A DNA stretch of 64,000 nt from Coccinella septempunctata (GCF_907165205.1 NC_058195.1:31268936-31332935); one strand, 5' to 3'. Positions 9,888 to 23,352 are shown, numbered from the stretch's first letter. Made by a program: numbers and translations. The notes: generated by a model not told the origin, from the sequence alone.

Positions 9888-10000
9888 GACCGAAAAATGA
9901 CTGCTAGGTTATACAGCACGCTACCGTTTCTACCTTTCTACCTAATTTCGTCGTTTCTGACCAATGGCATCATGCTTCTACCTGGGGTTGGGACCGCCCC
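9884..10000 (-). promoter_or_regulatory. USP10-1 core promoter (variant TATA)
   Basis: On the minus strand, a TGTATAA at 9909-9915 sits about 28 bases before TCAGTC (9884-9889), the arthropod initiator. Further upstream are an ATTGG (inverted CCAAT) at about 9961-9966 and a GGGGCGG box at 9994-10000. In units 2, 3, 4 and 7 the TATA element reads TATATAA, so copy 1 carries a one-base change in it. Function is inferred from position and motif. Confidence 0.65.
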
Positions 10001-10109
10001 CTTGCGCACAATTTGGAAATCTGACTACTTTTCGATTTCAAATGTTGTTATTCTATATTTGATAATAGATATTACAATATCTATTTCTTCAGTTAAAAGC
10101 GCATACTGA

Positions 10110-10986
10110 TATTTTTCTAGAAAAATTGAGTTTTATTTCATCTAATTTTTGTATTTTCGTTTTCGTCACAAATCATTTTTATTATTTTATCGCGTAAAAT
10201 TCAAAAATGGAACATACCGGAACTCTTCTAAGATGTAAGTTTCGTCGAAGAAAAGGAATCATTTCAATGAAATCTAATTCTTCAATATTTATCATATTCT
10301 TTTCTATTTGACTCAAACGGTATGCCCTAAACTTTTTTTGCCTGTTGGATTAGTGGATAGGTACTCTTAATTTTTTCGAAACAATTTAAGGCCTAAAATG
10401 AATAGTTGAATTGTGTGAAATTTGTAGTTTTCCATATTTTTTTAAATCTATACAGGGTAAGTCTTTAACTCGTACAATAATTTCATAAGTAGATTCTTGA
10501 GTTAAAAAAACGCTCTTTTCCCATATCATTTTTTTCGATTCGACCCTGATGAATAGATTTAGTAATTTTGAATTTTCATAAGGAGATAGGTGATCTAATA
10601 ACTCAATTTGGGTTATTAGTTTACTGGTGACACATCTGTATATCTTCTAAAAAGAGTTGTAATCAGCCAAAGTACCCAATTTTTAAAAATTCACAGATAC
10701 TTTTCAATTTTTCAACATCAAATTAATCGAAAACGTCGCATTATGAGAGAAAATATGAAGAACACTTTCATATTACAAAACTTTCGTCAAACTTAGTTTC
10801 AAGCGTTTAATTCTTTTTTTTGGTATTTTTCATGGTACGTAATGTTTAAATTAAAAAAACTGGAAGACGGGGGGTGATATCTTGTGTTCGAAAAGATTAG
10901 GTAACTAATCTTAAATCCTCATACTTCTAAGTAGTAAAAACAATTGAATATCAAAACTTAAGACTTTAAAATAATAGGTAGGTATA
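10110..10986. other. Upstream DNA of unit 1, no gene seen
   Basis: AT-rich sequence without a supported gene. TATACAGGGTAAGTC at 10451-10465 looks like one end of another degenerate CAGGGT-type element. The following sequence (AACTCGTACAATAATTTC and beyond) gives a short chance frame on the other strand only. Confidence 0.5.
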
Positions 10987-11966
10987 CAGGGTGTCCAAAA
11001 ACTAGTGAATCAAACGTCATACCACGATAGAGTAGATCAAATATTGAATGGCACCAACATTAGTTGAGCGAAAATGTACCGTTTCTGAAATAAACCTAAC
11101 CTAAAGTTGCTGATTTTCAATCACAAGGCCAATTTGTGGAAGGATAGCGTTTTTTTCCCATATTGTCACCCCTATAGAGGGGGTTTATCTTGAGTAATGA
11201 AAATCATGTAAAAAAAACAATTGTTTTAATTTAGATTTACTTAGGTTATTGATCAACTACTTGAAATAATTTCAATAAGGGGAGATAAAACAATAAACTT
11301 AGTTCAGTTTAGTTTATTGACCAAAATTCCTCAAAAATTTACAATAAATGAAGGACCCAAAGGAGGCATAAATGCCATCTTAGTTCAATATAATTTAAAA
11401 TCGATATCCTTCTTCATAAACTGGCCCTGTGATCAAGAAAAATATTTCGAAAATCGACAACTTTAGGTATTTTAATAAAATTCTGATTATTTTGGAAACG
11501 GTGCATTTTCGTTGAACTAATGTTGGTGTCATTCGATAATATTTGGTCTACTCTATCGTGGTGTGACGTTTGATTCACTAGATAGATAGATAACTTTATT
11601 TTCACATCACTGCAGCTCAACAAAGATACAAATGAAAAGAAAATACGTCACATTCAAAATTTGAACTAATCTAAAAACACAATATATAGGTAACAAACAT
11701 ATTCATCTCAATCTGTAACATGCTGAAAAAAATTCTTCAATGCTATATGGTTCTATTCTCAAAATTAAGGACAATATGGTTTTTTAAAAGACTACAAAAT
11801 TTCTCTCTTTCCTGATATTCGTTGGAAGGCAGTTGAAAAACCTTATTGAGCAATAAAATGCAGTTTTTTAGGTCATAGGTAATCTATGACTTGGATAGAT
11901 TACAGAGTTTATTCTCCTAGTTTTGTTGTCGTTTCTATATTTAACGAATAGTTTTTGGACACCCTG
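10987..11966. mobile_element. ~0.98 kb inverted-repeat element (CAGGGTGTCCAAAA ends), unit 1
   Basis: The ends are CAGGGTGTCCAAAAACTA and its reverse complement, with TA on both sides (10985-10986, 11967-11968). The arms extend inward about 200 bp with mismatches. The right arm is split by a separate ~370-bp insertion. It has no coding frame, so it is a non-autonomous element. The ends differ from those of the 1.6 kb element after the shared CAGGGTGTCC. Confidence 0.8.
11582..11950 (-). mobile_element. LINE/SINE-like 3' fragment with (TATC)n tail, unit 1
   Basis: This ~370-bp piece interrupts the right arm of the inverted-repeat element. Read on the minus strand it ends AATAAAGTTATC followed by TATC repeats, the type of microsatellite tail found on some non-LTR retrotransposons and SINEs. 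Units 2-4 and 7 have a 10-bp longer tail. No coding sequence is recognised. Confidence 0.5.
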
Positions 11967-13105
11967 TATATTATATCATGAAAAATGATTTTGAACAGTC
12001 AACTAATCTGAAGGATACGTAATTGAACAGTTTATTCAGGTACCTATATTACTCGTAAGCTTAACATCTTCATTATCGATTTCTCTGAAGGAACCCTTTT
12101 GCCCTTCATAAAATCAAACAATATTGTTCCATAACTCATTTCTTTTGAAAAGCATGTCTTTTCAGACTTAACGTTTTATTATTTTTCTGAATTCTATTTC
12201 TTATCGATATTCATAATTACACCACATCCCTTTTGAAAATGGTCATTCTCCGAAGGGTTTGTATCCCTTTACCGCCGTTAATCGGAACTATTACCTACCT
12301 ACCCATTTTCTAAGAAATTTCAATGAACGGATTATACAGATAAAAGAGTCTTAATTCATTTCCCAATATTTCGGTCAAGAAAGTTAATATGGGTGAACTT
12401 AAACATTATTGAGGATAAATTCAGATGCATACCACCCGACGATATGAATATCGACAAGTGTTACGATCTGAATTGAGCTAGCCAATTTGCCATCGTCAAG
12501 GCCCCAAATGGAGTACGCTCCACCGAAGAAAAGCAGATGCTGACCATGGTTTCGACCTCATTTGGCCTCATCAGAGCAACACAGCAGTTTTAAATCAGCA
12601 TTTCAGTATTTTGAAAATGGTTCATTTCTCTTCTTCCACATAAGATTCGGTGAAATCCTGAATTTTACTTCCATTTAATGTGTCTTGTTTCGTTCAAAAC
12701 CTTCCCGAGAGAATATAAAAAAAAAACTATACAGTCAATGTAGAGTAAACTTTCATTAAAATTGAGATTTTCAGAAAAAACAGTTTTTAACTCAAATATT
12801 TCGGGTCTTTTTCAATAATAAATCACAGGGAATGTTTTTCCAAAAAGTTTGTTGTCCATTTCTATTCAAGATATTCACTAAGATTCAATTCGAAGTCCTC
12901 CAACATATGAAACACAATGGATAATAGAAAAATATTCATTATTCATGAGATAATAAAATTTTTTGTCACTATTCATTTTTTTGATGAGAGAGAAAACTCA
13001 TGATAATTTTCTTGAGAAATATGCTATTTACAATAGTTTTATTCCTTTTCCAGTTTTAAACTTTCGCAATTCTTGGTCATTAGAAGGCTAAGGAGTTTAT
13101 TACAT
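11967..13105. other. Distal upstream DNA of unit 1 with hairpin-family fragment
   Basis: No gene is seen. At about 12421-12480 the sequence (TTCAGATGCATACCACC ... GTTACGATC) resembles one arm of the 244-bp hairpin element inserted at 56451 in unit 7. At about 12586, 23 bp present in the other units are missing. The unit ends with TTATTACATACTAG. Confidence 0.5.
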
Positions 13106-13106
13106 A

Positions 13107-13619
13107 CTAGCTGACCCGGCAAACCTTGTTTTGCCATTTAAATTATTTCTAGGGTAGATAATAATAACTAACTCATCGTGATTGTGTGACAATGTGGCAT
13201 ACGAAAACCTATAAGTACTCTATGATTGCTCGATTGGTCGTAAGAAAAAGGAATGCCTTTTTTTCTGTTCTGTACAATTTTTTTTCAGAATATTTAGTTA
13301 TATAAACCTTGCCCTAACAATAATAAACACAACAAATAAAGAATTATCCAATTTGGTGCGATCGTTTGAACAATAAAGCATTTTGAAGTAAATCATAGAC
13401 CCTCTTTTATTATTATATATAGACTAGCTAACCCGGCAAACCTAGTTTTGCCATTTAAATTATTTCTAGGGTAGATAATAATAACTAACTCATCGTGATT
13501 GTGTGACAATGTGGCATATGAAAACCTATAAGTACTCTATGATTGCTCGATTGGTCGTAAGAAAAAGGAATGCCTTTTTTTCTGTACTCTACAATTTTTT
13601 TTGGGAATAATTTGTTATA
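13107..13619 (+). repeat. Tandem pair of ~318-bp dispersed repeats, unit 2
   Basis: Copies begin at 13108 and 13425. The second is interrupted at 13618-13619 by the long-arm element and resumes at 15234-15320. Confidence 0.75.
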
Positions 13620-15233
13620 CAGGGTGTCCCGTAAAGACCACGTCAAACGAAAACGAAAAGTAGATCAGAATGTGCTCTAACTGATGTGAAAAAATCGTTC
13701 ATATGAAAGTTTCACAGTTTTCGAGATATTTGATGTTTTATGAAAATGTCGAATTTTTTCACTTAAAATGCTTTCTCTCTTGCGGAAGCTACAATTAAAT
13801 ACTTTTCGAATCAGTTTTTTTTCCGTAAATTTTGTTGAATGATTACCTCAATTTATGCAATGAAAAATACCACAAAATATTATACAGGGATTCTGAAAAA
13901 AAAAATTAAAATTCATGTTCTGAAGGAAGTGTTTTTTTGTGCTGAATTCTATCTGACGTGGTATAAAAAAAAGACACTAGACCTTTTCTGCATATTACGT
14001 TGAAAAGTTGCACATTTTGTGAGGATTCCGAAAAGGTAAAATACGGGTGATAACCTTCGTCACGAAAAAAGATATTTGAATGTTTATCGAGAATGGAGCA
14101 TTTCTGTGAAAAACTGATTTTGTCACCTTTTCCACAAATTCTTTCATTTTGCAGATTCTGCTGTAACATATTGAATGATTCGCTTGAAAAATGTCAGTTA
14201 GTCCCTAAATTACTTATAAAATGAAATTATTCTGTTTTTTTTCTTTAATTGCAATGATATAATAATAATAACGCACAGGACCTTCAACATCAACAAATCT
14301 ATTGTGAAGAAACTTCATAAAAATATCAATAATAAAAATTCAGGATTCTTATGAGAGCAAATGCTCAAAATGACCACCCCCTTCGCTAATACATGCCCAT
14401 CATCTATTGAGAAATACCTTTTTTAAAACCATACAAACTTCTCCCCGCTATTTTGGCTGGTGAAATACGAATGCGGTGTGCTTCATCTCTTATGGGATTC
14501 GAATGAATTTCCTTTTTTCAAAAAACCCCAGTAAAAAATTCCAGAGGATTTAAGTCTGGTGAATCATTGAATCGCATCACATCATATCGATGTTCGAGAG
14601 TTCTTTAGGCAAAGAAAAAGAAATAATAAAACTCATTCAGTGAATTAGCATCTTAATAACATTTTGTTGATTTGTTGATTGATTATTTTCAGCAGGAAGT
14701 GCAAAATTAAAGTATTTATGGAAAAGGTGAGAAAAGCAGTTTTTCATAGAAATGTTCCATTCTCGATAAACATTCAAATATCTTTTTTCGTGACGAAGGT
14801 TATCACCTGTATTTTACCTTTTCGGAATCCTCACAGAATAGGCAACATTTCAACGTAATATGCAGAAAAGGTCTAGTGTCTTTTTTTTATACCACGTCAG
14901 ATAGAATTCAGCACAAAAAAAACACTTCCTTCAGAACATGAATTTCAATTTTTTTTTCCAGAATCCCTGTATAATATTTCGTGGTATTTTTCATTGCATG
15001 AATTGGAGTAATCATTCAACAAAATTTACGGAAAAAAACTGATACGAAAAGTATTTAATTGTAGCTTCCGCAAGAGAGAAAGCAGTTTAAGTGAAAAAAT
15101 TCAACATTTTCATAAAACATCAAATATCTCGAAAACTGTGAGACTTTCATATGAACGATTTTTTCACATCAGGTAGAGTACATTCTGATCTACTTTCCGT
15201 TTTAGTTTGACGTGGTCTTTACGGGACACCCTG
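13620..15233. mobile_element. 1.6 kb long-arm inverted-repeat element, unit 2
   Basis: Same ends and TA flanks as in unit 1. The middle keeps the DSPDLNPLEFF and HFEHLLS transposase remnants on the minus strand (14349-14578). Length is 1614 bp. Confidence 0.85.
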
Positions 15234-15589
15234 TATAAACCTTGCCCTTACAATAATAAACACAACAAATAAAGCATTTTGAAGTAAACCATAGATCCTC
15301 TTTTATTAATATATAGATTATCTTTTAGTCTATGTTTTTTTTTTCATTCACTGCTAATTTAGGCTTTTTTCAATCGTTCATTCCGGGGAAATTCTGCTCA
15401 ATAAAACTGAGGAAATATATTATAAAGTCTGTTTATTTAAATATAGTATATATTTACATAACATCATAAATATAATTATAATTTTTCAGATTTACAATAC
15501 ATTACTCATAAAATAACAAAAAACAATTTTAGTCGATCCTTTTCGCTAATATGTACAAATTTATTATTCTATAGTTCAATTTATACACC

Positions 15590-18500
15590 TTAAACTATAT
15601 CACCTCTTTTATAAAATAAAAGATAAGGAACTCTGTCTCCATGCGGTTTCAAAACACTTTCCACTGACACTGACCTCACTTTTGCATCGTCAAACCTCAA
15701 CCAAGTATGATGTCCAGAATGGAACGCGTCCGCCACATAGTGTCCCTTGCTGGCCTCTTTACCTTCATGGTAAACGACAGCGAAAAGCTTGTACTGTTTC
15801 TCTGAAGAACTGCTAGGTTTTCCCGACAGGATCTTGGAATCAACCTGGAGGTCGATGGGGAACTCCACCTTCTTCATAATCTTCGTGCAACCGTTCCCAT
15901 TGTAACGGAAACATTGCAGATGGAGGACAAGAACAGCCGGCAGTTTCTCGATCAGCACCTGCTGCCACGCTTCCACCTTTTGATTCGTCTTGGCCGAAGT
16001 TATTCCTTCAAGTTGATTCTTTATCGTCAGCTGTTCCAGGGCTTCCGTGATGGTTTTGGCCGTCCTGATGTTCAGCTGAAGAGTCAGGAACGGCTGTATG
16101 TTTTCTGTGGATTCATCTCCCGTTTTGTGGATCTTTGAGCACAAGAGTCCGCCGAATATGTCGCTGATTGGAGTTTTGTCGAATTGAACCTTTCTCGTGA
16201 TGTTACGCTTGTTCTTTGGTCCCATTTGTTTCCAGTCTTCGGAGTCGTGATTCATTTCTATTTTGTTCTCAGTTTTGCAGGATTCGATTATCTGAAAGGA
16301 CAAAAAAAGTTGTGAGATACGACAAGCAATAATATTTTGAATGTAATAATGTGAACTTATGCCAAACACCACGTACATTCGAATAATAAAAGAAGAGAAG
16401 GAAATACTTGACTAAGTTTCACAATTTTAATTGAACTATTTGTTGTCATTAAAAAATATTGATCTTAAATTCATCATTTTCATTTTCAAAATTCAATTCA
16501 GCATTCATTCAAACTGCAATTTAATTGTGAGGAGTTTTAAAAGACTATAGTTGAGTTCACTTTGGAGGTAGAGGAAGTTTGTATTTCTTAAATATTCAGA
16601 TTAAAAGAGTGAATGAATCGATGTCGATACAAGAGGATGTATTGATATCTAGTTAGCATAGACCAGTTCCATGCATAAAAAATTATTGCGTTACCATAGC
16701 AACGAACAAAATAACTCATCAGAAGTGTCAGTGTGAAGTTTGAAGTCAAAAAAGTAAACCAGAGTTACGCAATAAATCAAAAGAAAGAAGATGTCCACCG
16801 AAATTGTGAAAATCGAAAAATTTGAGTATCGAGCCATCGTCAAGTACGTGTATTTAAAATGGTTACGGGGTAAGCAGATTTACGAAGATATGCTTAATAT
16901 CCTTGATGATCAATGTCCTCCGTATGCGACCATGAAAAATTGGACTGCAAGCTTCAAAAGAGGTAAATTTTCCATTGAAGATGATGACCGATCGGGAAAG
17001 ACAGTTTATGTGTGAGTCTCCGAGAATATCGATGCAGTTCATGACATGATTTTATCAGACCGTCGAATTAGGCTAAAACGGATATCTGAAGCACAGAATA
17101 TTTCATGCGAACGCGTTCATCATATAGTTTACGTCAATTTGGACGTGAGAAAAATTGCTGCAAAATGGATCCCCAAATGTTTGAATGTTGACCTAAAGCG
17201 TGCGAGGGTAAAAGCATCGCGTTCGATCTGTGCTCGATTTGAAAACGATGTAGAATTCTTAAACCTAATTGTTACTATGGATGAGATTTGGGTACATTTC
17301 TACGATCCAGAAACGAAGCAAAAATCGATGAAATGGCAAAACTCTGGTTCTTCAAGACCCAAAATCGTCCAAAAATCGGCAAGAAAAGTTCTTGTTTCAG
17401 TTTTTTGGGATTGGCATGGAGTAACCATGATTGATTTTTTGGATAAGGGTAGAACTATAACCGGAGATTACTATTAGACATTTCTGACCATTCTACGGGA
17501 AAAAATTGAGGAGAAAAAACCCGGAAAGCTATCCAAAGGTGTTTTGTTTTTGCAGGACAACGTCCCTGCACACAAATCTAATGTTGCCATGAAAAAAATC
17601 CGTGATCAAGAGTTTGAATTACTAGAACACCCCCTTTATTCACCAGATTTGGCTCCATCCGACTATCATCTCTTTCCTCAACAGAAAGAACGTTTTAAAG
17701 GTCGTAAATTTTCTTTCAACGAGGAGGTTATAAAAGCTGTGGAGTTCTGGTTTTGAGAGCAAGAAGAAACATCTTTTTGAAAGGTCTAGAGACGTTGCAG
17801 GTTCTTTGTAATAAATGCATATCCAATTAAGAGGAGAGTATGTTGATTAATAAAATATTTTGACATTGAAATTTTGTTTGGTTCTATAGTAGACTAAGAA
17901 TTTTTCAATATATCCTCGTATGTACCAATAAGAAGAATTTAAGATGAATATTTTTCAATGGTAAAGATCTATTCTGCAGATTGAATCAACAACTGGTTTC
18001 TCTAATCTCTGTATAACTCCCAACCACTTCGTAGATTTCTATCATGTAAAATTTGTACATAAAGGTGATAAAGGTAAACGTTTAGATCTTTGAAAATTCC
18101 TAGAAATATCCTCAGCCAAAAAACAAAGTATACCAATTGTAAACGATCAATTAAATTTCCGCCTATCTCCGATTTCAACATGAGTTTAATGATATGAAAC
18201 CGGAAACACGCGTATCAACAAATATCTTAATTAAAAATTGCGAAACCGAGTCAAGTGTTCTAGTTCATCATGTTTAACCAAGAGTCATGCGATTAATCAA
18301 TAATTTCGACTACTTACATTCATCATTTCGTCCTTCAGTCCGTTCAGCAGTAGACCCAAAAATTCCTCAGCGTCCTCTTGACGTCCCTCGACAAGAAACG
18401 AGTCGCTTCTGGTATCATTCAGGATGGTGTAGATCGAAGAGGCTTCGATCGAGTCGCCGCAGGAGAAGTCGAAACTCCCCTGTTTCTTCTTGTTCCTTTT

Positions 18501-19983
18501 CGATATACGGTTTAGGTAGGAATCGGGCAGCTTCTCGAAATTATTGATGAATTTGCACCTGGAAGATTTCAAATTGATTTAGATGCTGTCAAAGCGAAGG
18601 ATTGTTATAAAACTTACATGTTCTTTATGATGGGTGGTAGGCCGTGTCCATTCTCCGTCAAATTCTTCGAAAGTTCTATCAGCAGATTGCATAAAGGCGG
18701 GCAGGCCAGCAAAGCTTGTAAAATCGAATTGATGTAGCAATAATTGCTCCTATTGATTAAGCCTCTTGGTTGTAGATTAGCACTTTTTCCATCAATTTCG
18801 AAGTTCGATAGAAATTCTGGAAATAAAATGAAATGTTGAGTAACAAATATAGAAAAAGTTTATTGATATCACAACAAAAATAATTGATTCTTCAACTCAA
18901 ACAACTGACTATGTAAAACCTAAACGTTTTTCTACTCAAAAAATTTAATCAAAGTCTCTTCAACAACTAACCTGCTAGTCTGTGAGTGGCTGGATCAATA
19001 GTTCTGCTTTTTTCAACAGTGTCCAACGATTTAACTTTCTCATCACTGCGTTCAGTCACTAACTCTCCATTTGTCGTGGGTTCCTCTTTCTTGAAGAGAC
19101 TCGTCCATGATTTCTTCGCCCATACGTTTACAGGTTCATTAACATCTGATTTGACTCCATTTTTTTTCACATCACACGTCTGGACCTTCACAGGCTTATT
19201 CTTCATTTCTTCAGTCTTGTTCGAGGATGTTGCCACAATATTTTCAACTTTAACAGGCATCACTTCGGTATTACTTTCGATCAGGTTCGATATTGGGGCA
19301 CTCGGTGAATTGCGAAGTTCTTCCGCAATTTCATTGGAGGGAACTGTTTCTTTGTCAGCCGTTGTAGAAACTTGTGTGGGAATGAAATGATCCGTCTTAG
19401 AAGTTGGTGTATCAACAGATATAGCATTGTCGTATGAGATCAGTGTTTCTTCATCAACGTCTGATGGCTTCTTACATTCGACTGCTGCATTTGGTTTTCT
19501 GTGTAATTTTTCTGAAAATAAGTCGATTATTAAATTTCTAGTTACAACAAATCTTTCTTGGACTACATTTGCAAGGATATTATTATTGAAAAATACATCA
19601 CAATACTCACTTTGGGGAGATTTCTTCTTGAGAGTCCAAGGCAAGGAGATTCTTTGAGGGGTATCGGACAGACAAGAATTTATGTGACGAATCTCGTCCA
19701 CTTCCAACCCTGTTATATCTAAAAACTGCATATTCTGAAAATAAAATTAATATTAATGTCATTTCAGATATTGAAGTTGATATAATGTTATATTCAAAGT
19801 GCTGAAAATATCTTTGAACTTCTAGAGATACTACCATATAGGTACATGATCATTTTCAAATAAAAAAATAACACATACCTGTTTGAAACAGAAAATCTGA
19901 ACAACAAACAAATTATTGAATAGCAACCAACTGACTAGGGATAAAAAAAAAGAATTACTTACATCCATAACTTGAAAATTCAT
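15590..19983 (-). CDS. Usp10: Ubiquitin carboxyl-terminal hydrolase 10, copy 2
   Basis: Exons, minus-strand order: 19963-19983, 19879-19896, 18972-19734, 18618-18816, 18318-18558, 15590-16291. All splice sites, the frame and the catalytic Cys294, His598 and Asp615 are kept, giving 647 residues. It differs from copy 1 at residue 315 (Glu instead of Gly), as do copies 3 and 4; the other changes I noticed are silent. AATAAA occurs downstream at 15560-15565 and 15432-15437. Nothing suggests inactivation. Confidence 0.92.
16630..17918 (+). mobile_element. mariner transposon in USP10 intron 5, unit 2
   Basis: 1289 bp with TA flanks. The left end reads CAAGAGGATGTATTG, with C as its first base where unit 1 has G. 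Confidence 0.85.
16791..17774 (+). pseudogene. mariner transposase, inactivated, unit 2
   Basis: Same three in-frame stops as unit 1 (17013-17015, 17475-17477, 17754-17756). It keeps YSPDLAP and DNVPAHKS. Val-to-Met occurs at the TVKNW segment, shared with units 3 and 4. Confidence 0.85.
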
Positions 19984-20097
19984 CAATCATCAATCACAAC
20001 ACTGTAATATCACCTTAAAGTTCGTTTATAATATTCGAAAACTTGCGAGTATTCAAACAGTCTAAACAATCTTAACACCATTAAGGTTAACTCAACT

Positions 20098-20214
20098 GAC
20101 TGACCGCAAAATGACTGCTAGGTTATATAGCACGCTACCGTTTCTACCTTTCTACCTAATTTCGTCGTTTCTGACCAATGGCATCATGCTTCTACCTGGG
20201 GTTGGGACCGCCCC
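20098..20214 (-). promoter_or_regulatory. USP10-2 core promoter
   Basis: A TATATAA element (20123-20129, minus strand) lies about 28 bases before the TCAGTC initiator. The inverted CCAAT and GGGGCGG boxes are as in unit 1. Confidence 0.65.
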
Positions 20215-20323
20215 CTTGCGCACAATTTGGAAATCTGACTACTTTTCGATTTCAAATGTTGTTATTCTATATTTGATAATAGATATTACAATATCTATTT
20301 CTTCAGTTAAAAGCGCATACTGA

Positions 20324-23300
20324 TATTTTTCTAGAAAAATTGAGTTTTATTTCATCTAATTTTTGTATTTTCGTTTTCGTCACGAATCATTTTTATTATT
20401 TTATCGCGTAAAATTCAAAAATGGAACATACCGGAACTCTTCTAAGATGTTAGTTTCGTCGAAGAAAAGGAATCATTTCAATGAAATCTAATTCTTCAAT
20501 ATTTATCATATTCTTTTCTATTTGACTCAAACGGTATGCCCTAAACTTTTTTTGCCTGTTGGATTAGTGGATAGGTACTCTTAATTTTTTTGAAACAATT
20601 TAAGGCCTAAAATGAATAGTTGAATTGTGTGAAATTTGCAGTTTTCCATATTTTTTTAAATCTATACAGGGTAAGTCTTTAACTCGTACAATAATTTCAT
20701 AAGTAGATTCTTGAGTTAAAAAAACGCTCTTTTCCCATATCATTTTTTTCGATTCGACCCTGATGAATAGATTTAGTAATTTTGAATTTTCATAAGGAGA
20801 TAGGTGATCTAATAACTCAATTTGGGTTATTAGTTTACTGGTGACACATCTGTATATCTTCTAAAAAGAGTTGTAATCAGCCAAAGTACCCAATTTTTAA
20901 AAATTCACAGATACTTTTCAATTTTTCAACATCAAATTAATCGAAAACGTCGCATTATGAGAGAAAATATGAAGAACACTTTCATATTACAAAACTTTCG
21001 TCAAACTTAGTTTCAAACGTTTGATTCTTTTTTTTTGGTATTTTTCATGGTACGTAATGTTTAAATTAAAAAAACTGGAAGACGGGGGGTGATATCTTGT
21101 GTTCGAAAAGATTAGGTAACTAATCTTAAATCCTCATACTTCTAAGTAGTAAAAACAATTGAATATCAAAACTTAAGACTTTAAAATAATAGGTAGGTAT
21201 ACAGGGTGTCCAAAAACTAGTGAATCAAACGTCATACCACGATAGAGTAGATCAAATATTGAATGGCACCAACATTAGTTGAGCGAAAATGTACCGTTTC
21301 TGAAATAAACCTAACCTAAAGTTGCTGATTTTCAATCACAAGGCCAATTTGTGGAAGGATAGCGTTTTTTTCCCATATTATCACCCCTATAGAGGGGGTT
21401 TATCTTGAGTAATGAAAATCATGTAAAAAAAACAATTGTTTTAATTTAGATTTACTTAGGTTATTGATCAACTACTTGAAATAATTTCAATAAGGGGAGA
21501 TAAAACAATAAACTTAGTTCAGTTTAGTTTATTGACCAAAATTCCTCAAAAATTTACAATAAATGAAGGACCCAAAGGAGGCATAAATGCCATCTTAGTT
21601 CAATATAATTTAAAATCGATATCCTTCTTCATAAACTGGCCCTGTGATCAAGAAAAATATTTCGAAAATCGACAACTTTAGGTATTTTAATAAAATTCTG
21701 ATTATTTTGGAAACGGTGCATTTTCGTTGAACTAATGTTGGTGTCATTCGATAATATTTGGTCTACTCTATCGTGGTGTGACGTTTGATTCACTAGATAG
21801 ATAGATATATAGATAACTTTATTTTCACATCACTGCAGCTCAACAAAGATACAAATGAAAAGAAAATACGTCACATTCAAAATTTGAACTAATCTAAAAA
21901 CACAATATATAGGTAACAAACATATTCATCTCAATCTGTAACATGCTGAAAAAAATTCTTCAATGCTATATGGTTCTATTCTCAAAATTAAGGACAATAT
22001 GGTTTTTTAAAAGACTACAAAATTTCTCTCTTTCCTGATATTCGTTGGAAGGCAGTTAAAAAACCTTATTGAGCAATAAAATGCAGTTTTTTAGGTCATA
22101 GGTAATCCATGACTTGGATAGATTACAGAGTTTATTCTCCTAGTTTTGTTGTCGTTTCTATATTTAACGAATAGTTTTTGGACACCCTGTATATTATATC
22201 ATGAAAAATGATTTTGAACAGTCAACTAATCTGAAGGATACGTAATTGAACAGTTTATTCAGGTACCTATATTACTCGTAAGCTTAACATCTTCATTATC
22301 GATTTCTCTGAAGGAACCCTTTTGCCCTTCATAAAATCAAACAATATTGTTCCATAACTCATTTCTTTTGAAAAGCATGTCTTTTCAGACTTAACGTTTT
22401 ATTATTTTTCTGAATTCTATTTCTTATCGATATTCATAATTACACCACATCCCTTTTGAAAATGGTCATTCTCCGAAGGGTTTGTATCCCTTTACCGCCG
22501 TTAATCGGAACTATTACCTACCTACCCATTTTCTAAGAAATTTCAATGAACGGATTTTACAGATAAAAGAGTCTTAATTCATTTCCCAATATTTCGGTCA
22601 AGAAAGTTAATATGGGTGAACTTAAACATTATTGAGGATAAATTCAGATGCATACCACCCGACGACATGAATATCGACAAGTGTTACGATCTGAATTGAG
22701 CTAGCCAATTTGCCATCGTCAAGGCCCCAAATGGAGTACGCTCCACCGAAGAAAAGCAGATGCTGACCATGGTTTCGACCTCATTTGGCCTCATCAGAGC
22801 AACACAGCATTTTTCCACGGTGGAGAACGAAAGTTTTAAATCAGCATTTCAGTATTTTGAAAATGGTTCATTTCTCTTCTTCCACATAAGATTCGGTGAA
22901 ATCCTGAATTTTACTTCCATTTAATGTGTCTTGTTTCGTTCAAAACCTTCCCGAGAGAATATAAAAAAAAAGTTATACAGTCAATGTAGAGTAAACTTTC
23001 ATTAAAATTGAGATTTTCAGAAAAAACAGTTTTTAACTCAAATATTTCGGGTCTTTTTCAATAATAAATCACAGGGAATGTTTTTCCAAAAAGTTTGTTG
23101 TCCATTTCTATTCAAGATATTCACTAAGATTCAATTCGAAGTCCTCCAACATATGAAACACAATGGATAATAGAAAAATATTCATTATTCATGAGATAAT
23201 AAAATTTTTTGTCACTATTCATTTTCTTGATGAGAGAGAAAACTCATGATAATTTTCTTGAGAAATATGCTATTTACAATAGTTTTATTCCTTTTTCAGT

Positions 23301-23351
23301 TTTAAACTTTCGCAATTCTTGGTCATTAGAAGGCTAAGGAGTTTATTACAT
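20324..23351. other. Upstream DNA of unit 2, no gene seen
   Basis: Contains the 988-bp inverted-repeat element (listed separately) and otherwise non-coding AT-rich sequence. The segment TTTTTCCACGGTGGAG, missing in unit 1, is present near 22812. Confidence 0.5.
21202..22189. mobile_element. ~0.98 kb inverted-repeat element, unit 2
   Basis: Ends CAGGGTGTCCAAAA and reverse complement, TA flanks. It is split by the same LINE/SINE-like fragment with a TATC tail (21797-22173), so the nested insertion is older than the amplification. Confidence 0.8.
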
Positions 23352-23352
23352 A

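Larger units (their letters stand above)
2932..13105 (-). repeat. USP10 amplicon unit 1 (10,174 bp)
   Basis: First unit of the array in this window. Order left to right: two ~318-bp dispersed repeats, long-arm inverted-repeat element, USP10 (minus strand) with a mariner in intron 5, promoter, ~0.98 kb inverted-repeat element, further upstream DNA. Compared with the other units it lacks about 27 bp near 6361, 23 bp near 12586, the 10-bp ATAT-containing step near 11590, and 12 bp near 4381 (the last also missing in unit 3). The left edge is the pogo-like insertion point. Confidence 0.93.
13106..23351 (-). repeat. USP10 amplicon unit 2 (10,246 bp)
   Basis: Same order of parts as unit 1 and nearly identical to it. 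It keeps the segments unit 1 lacks (27 bp at ~16553, 23 bp at ~22810, 10-bp tail step at ~21800, 12 bp at ~14558). At the unit edge it reads ATTTCTAGGG, like unit 5, where units 1, 3 and 4 read ATTTCAAGGG. Confidence 0.95.

Noticed and set aside
9897..10109. 70-codon hydrophobic frame on the plus strand beside the USP10 promoter, present in every full unit
   Set aside because: It overlaps the TATA, CCAAT and GC boxes of USP10 on the other strand. Its presence in all units only reflects recent duplication, and no homology is recognised.
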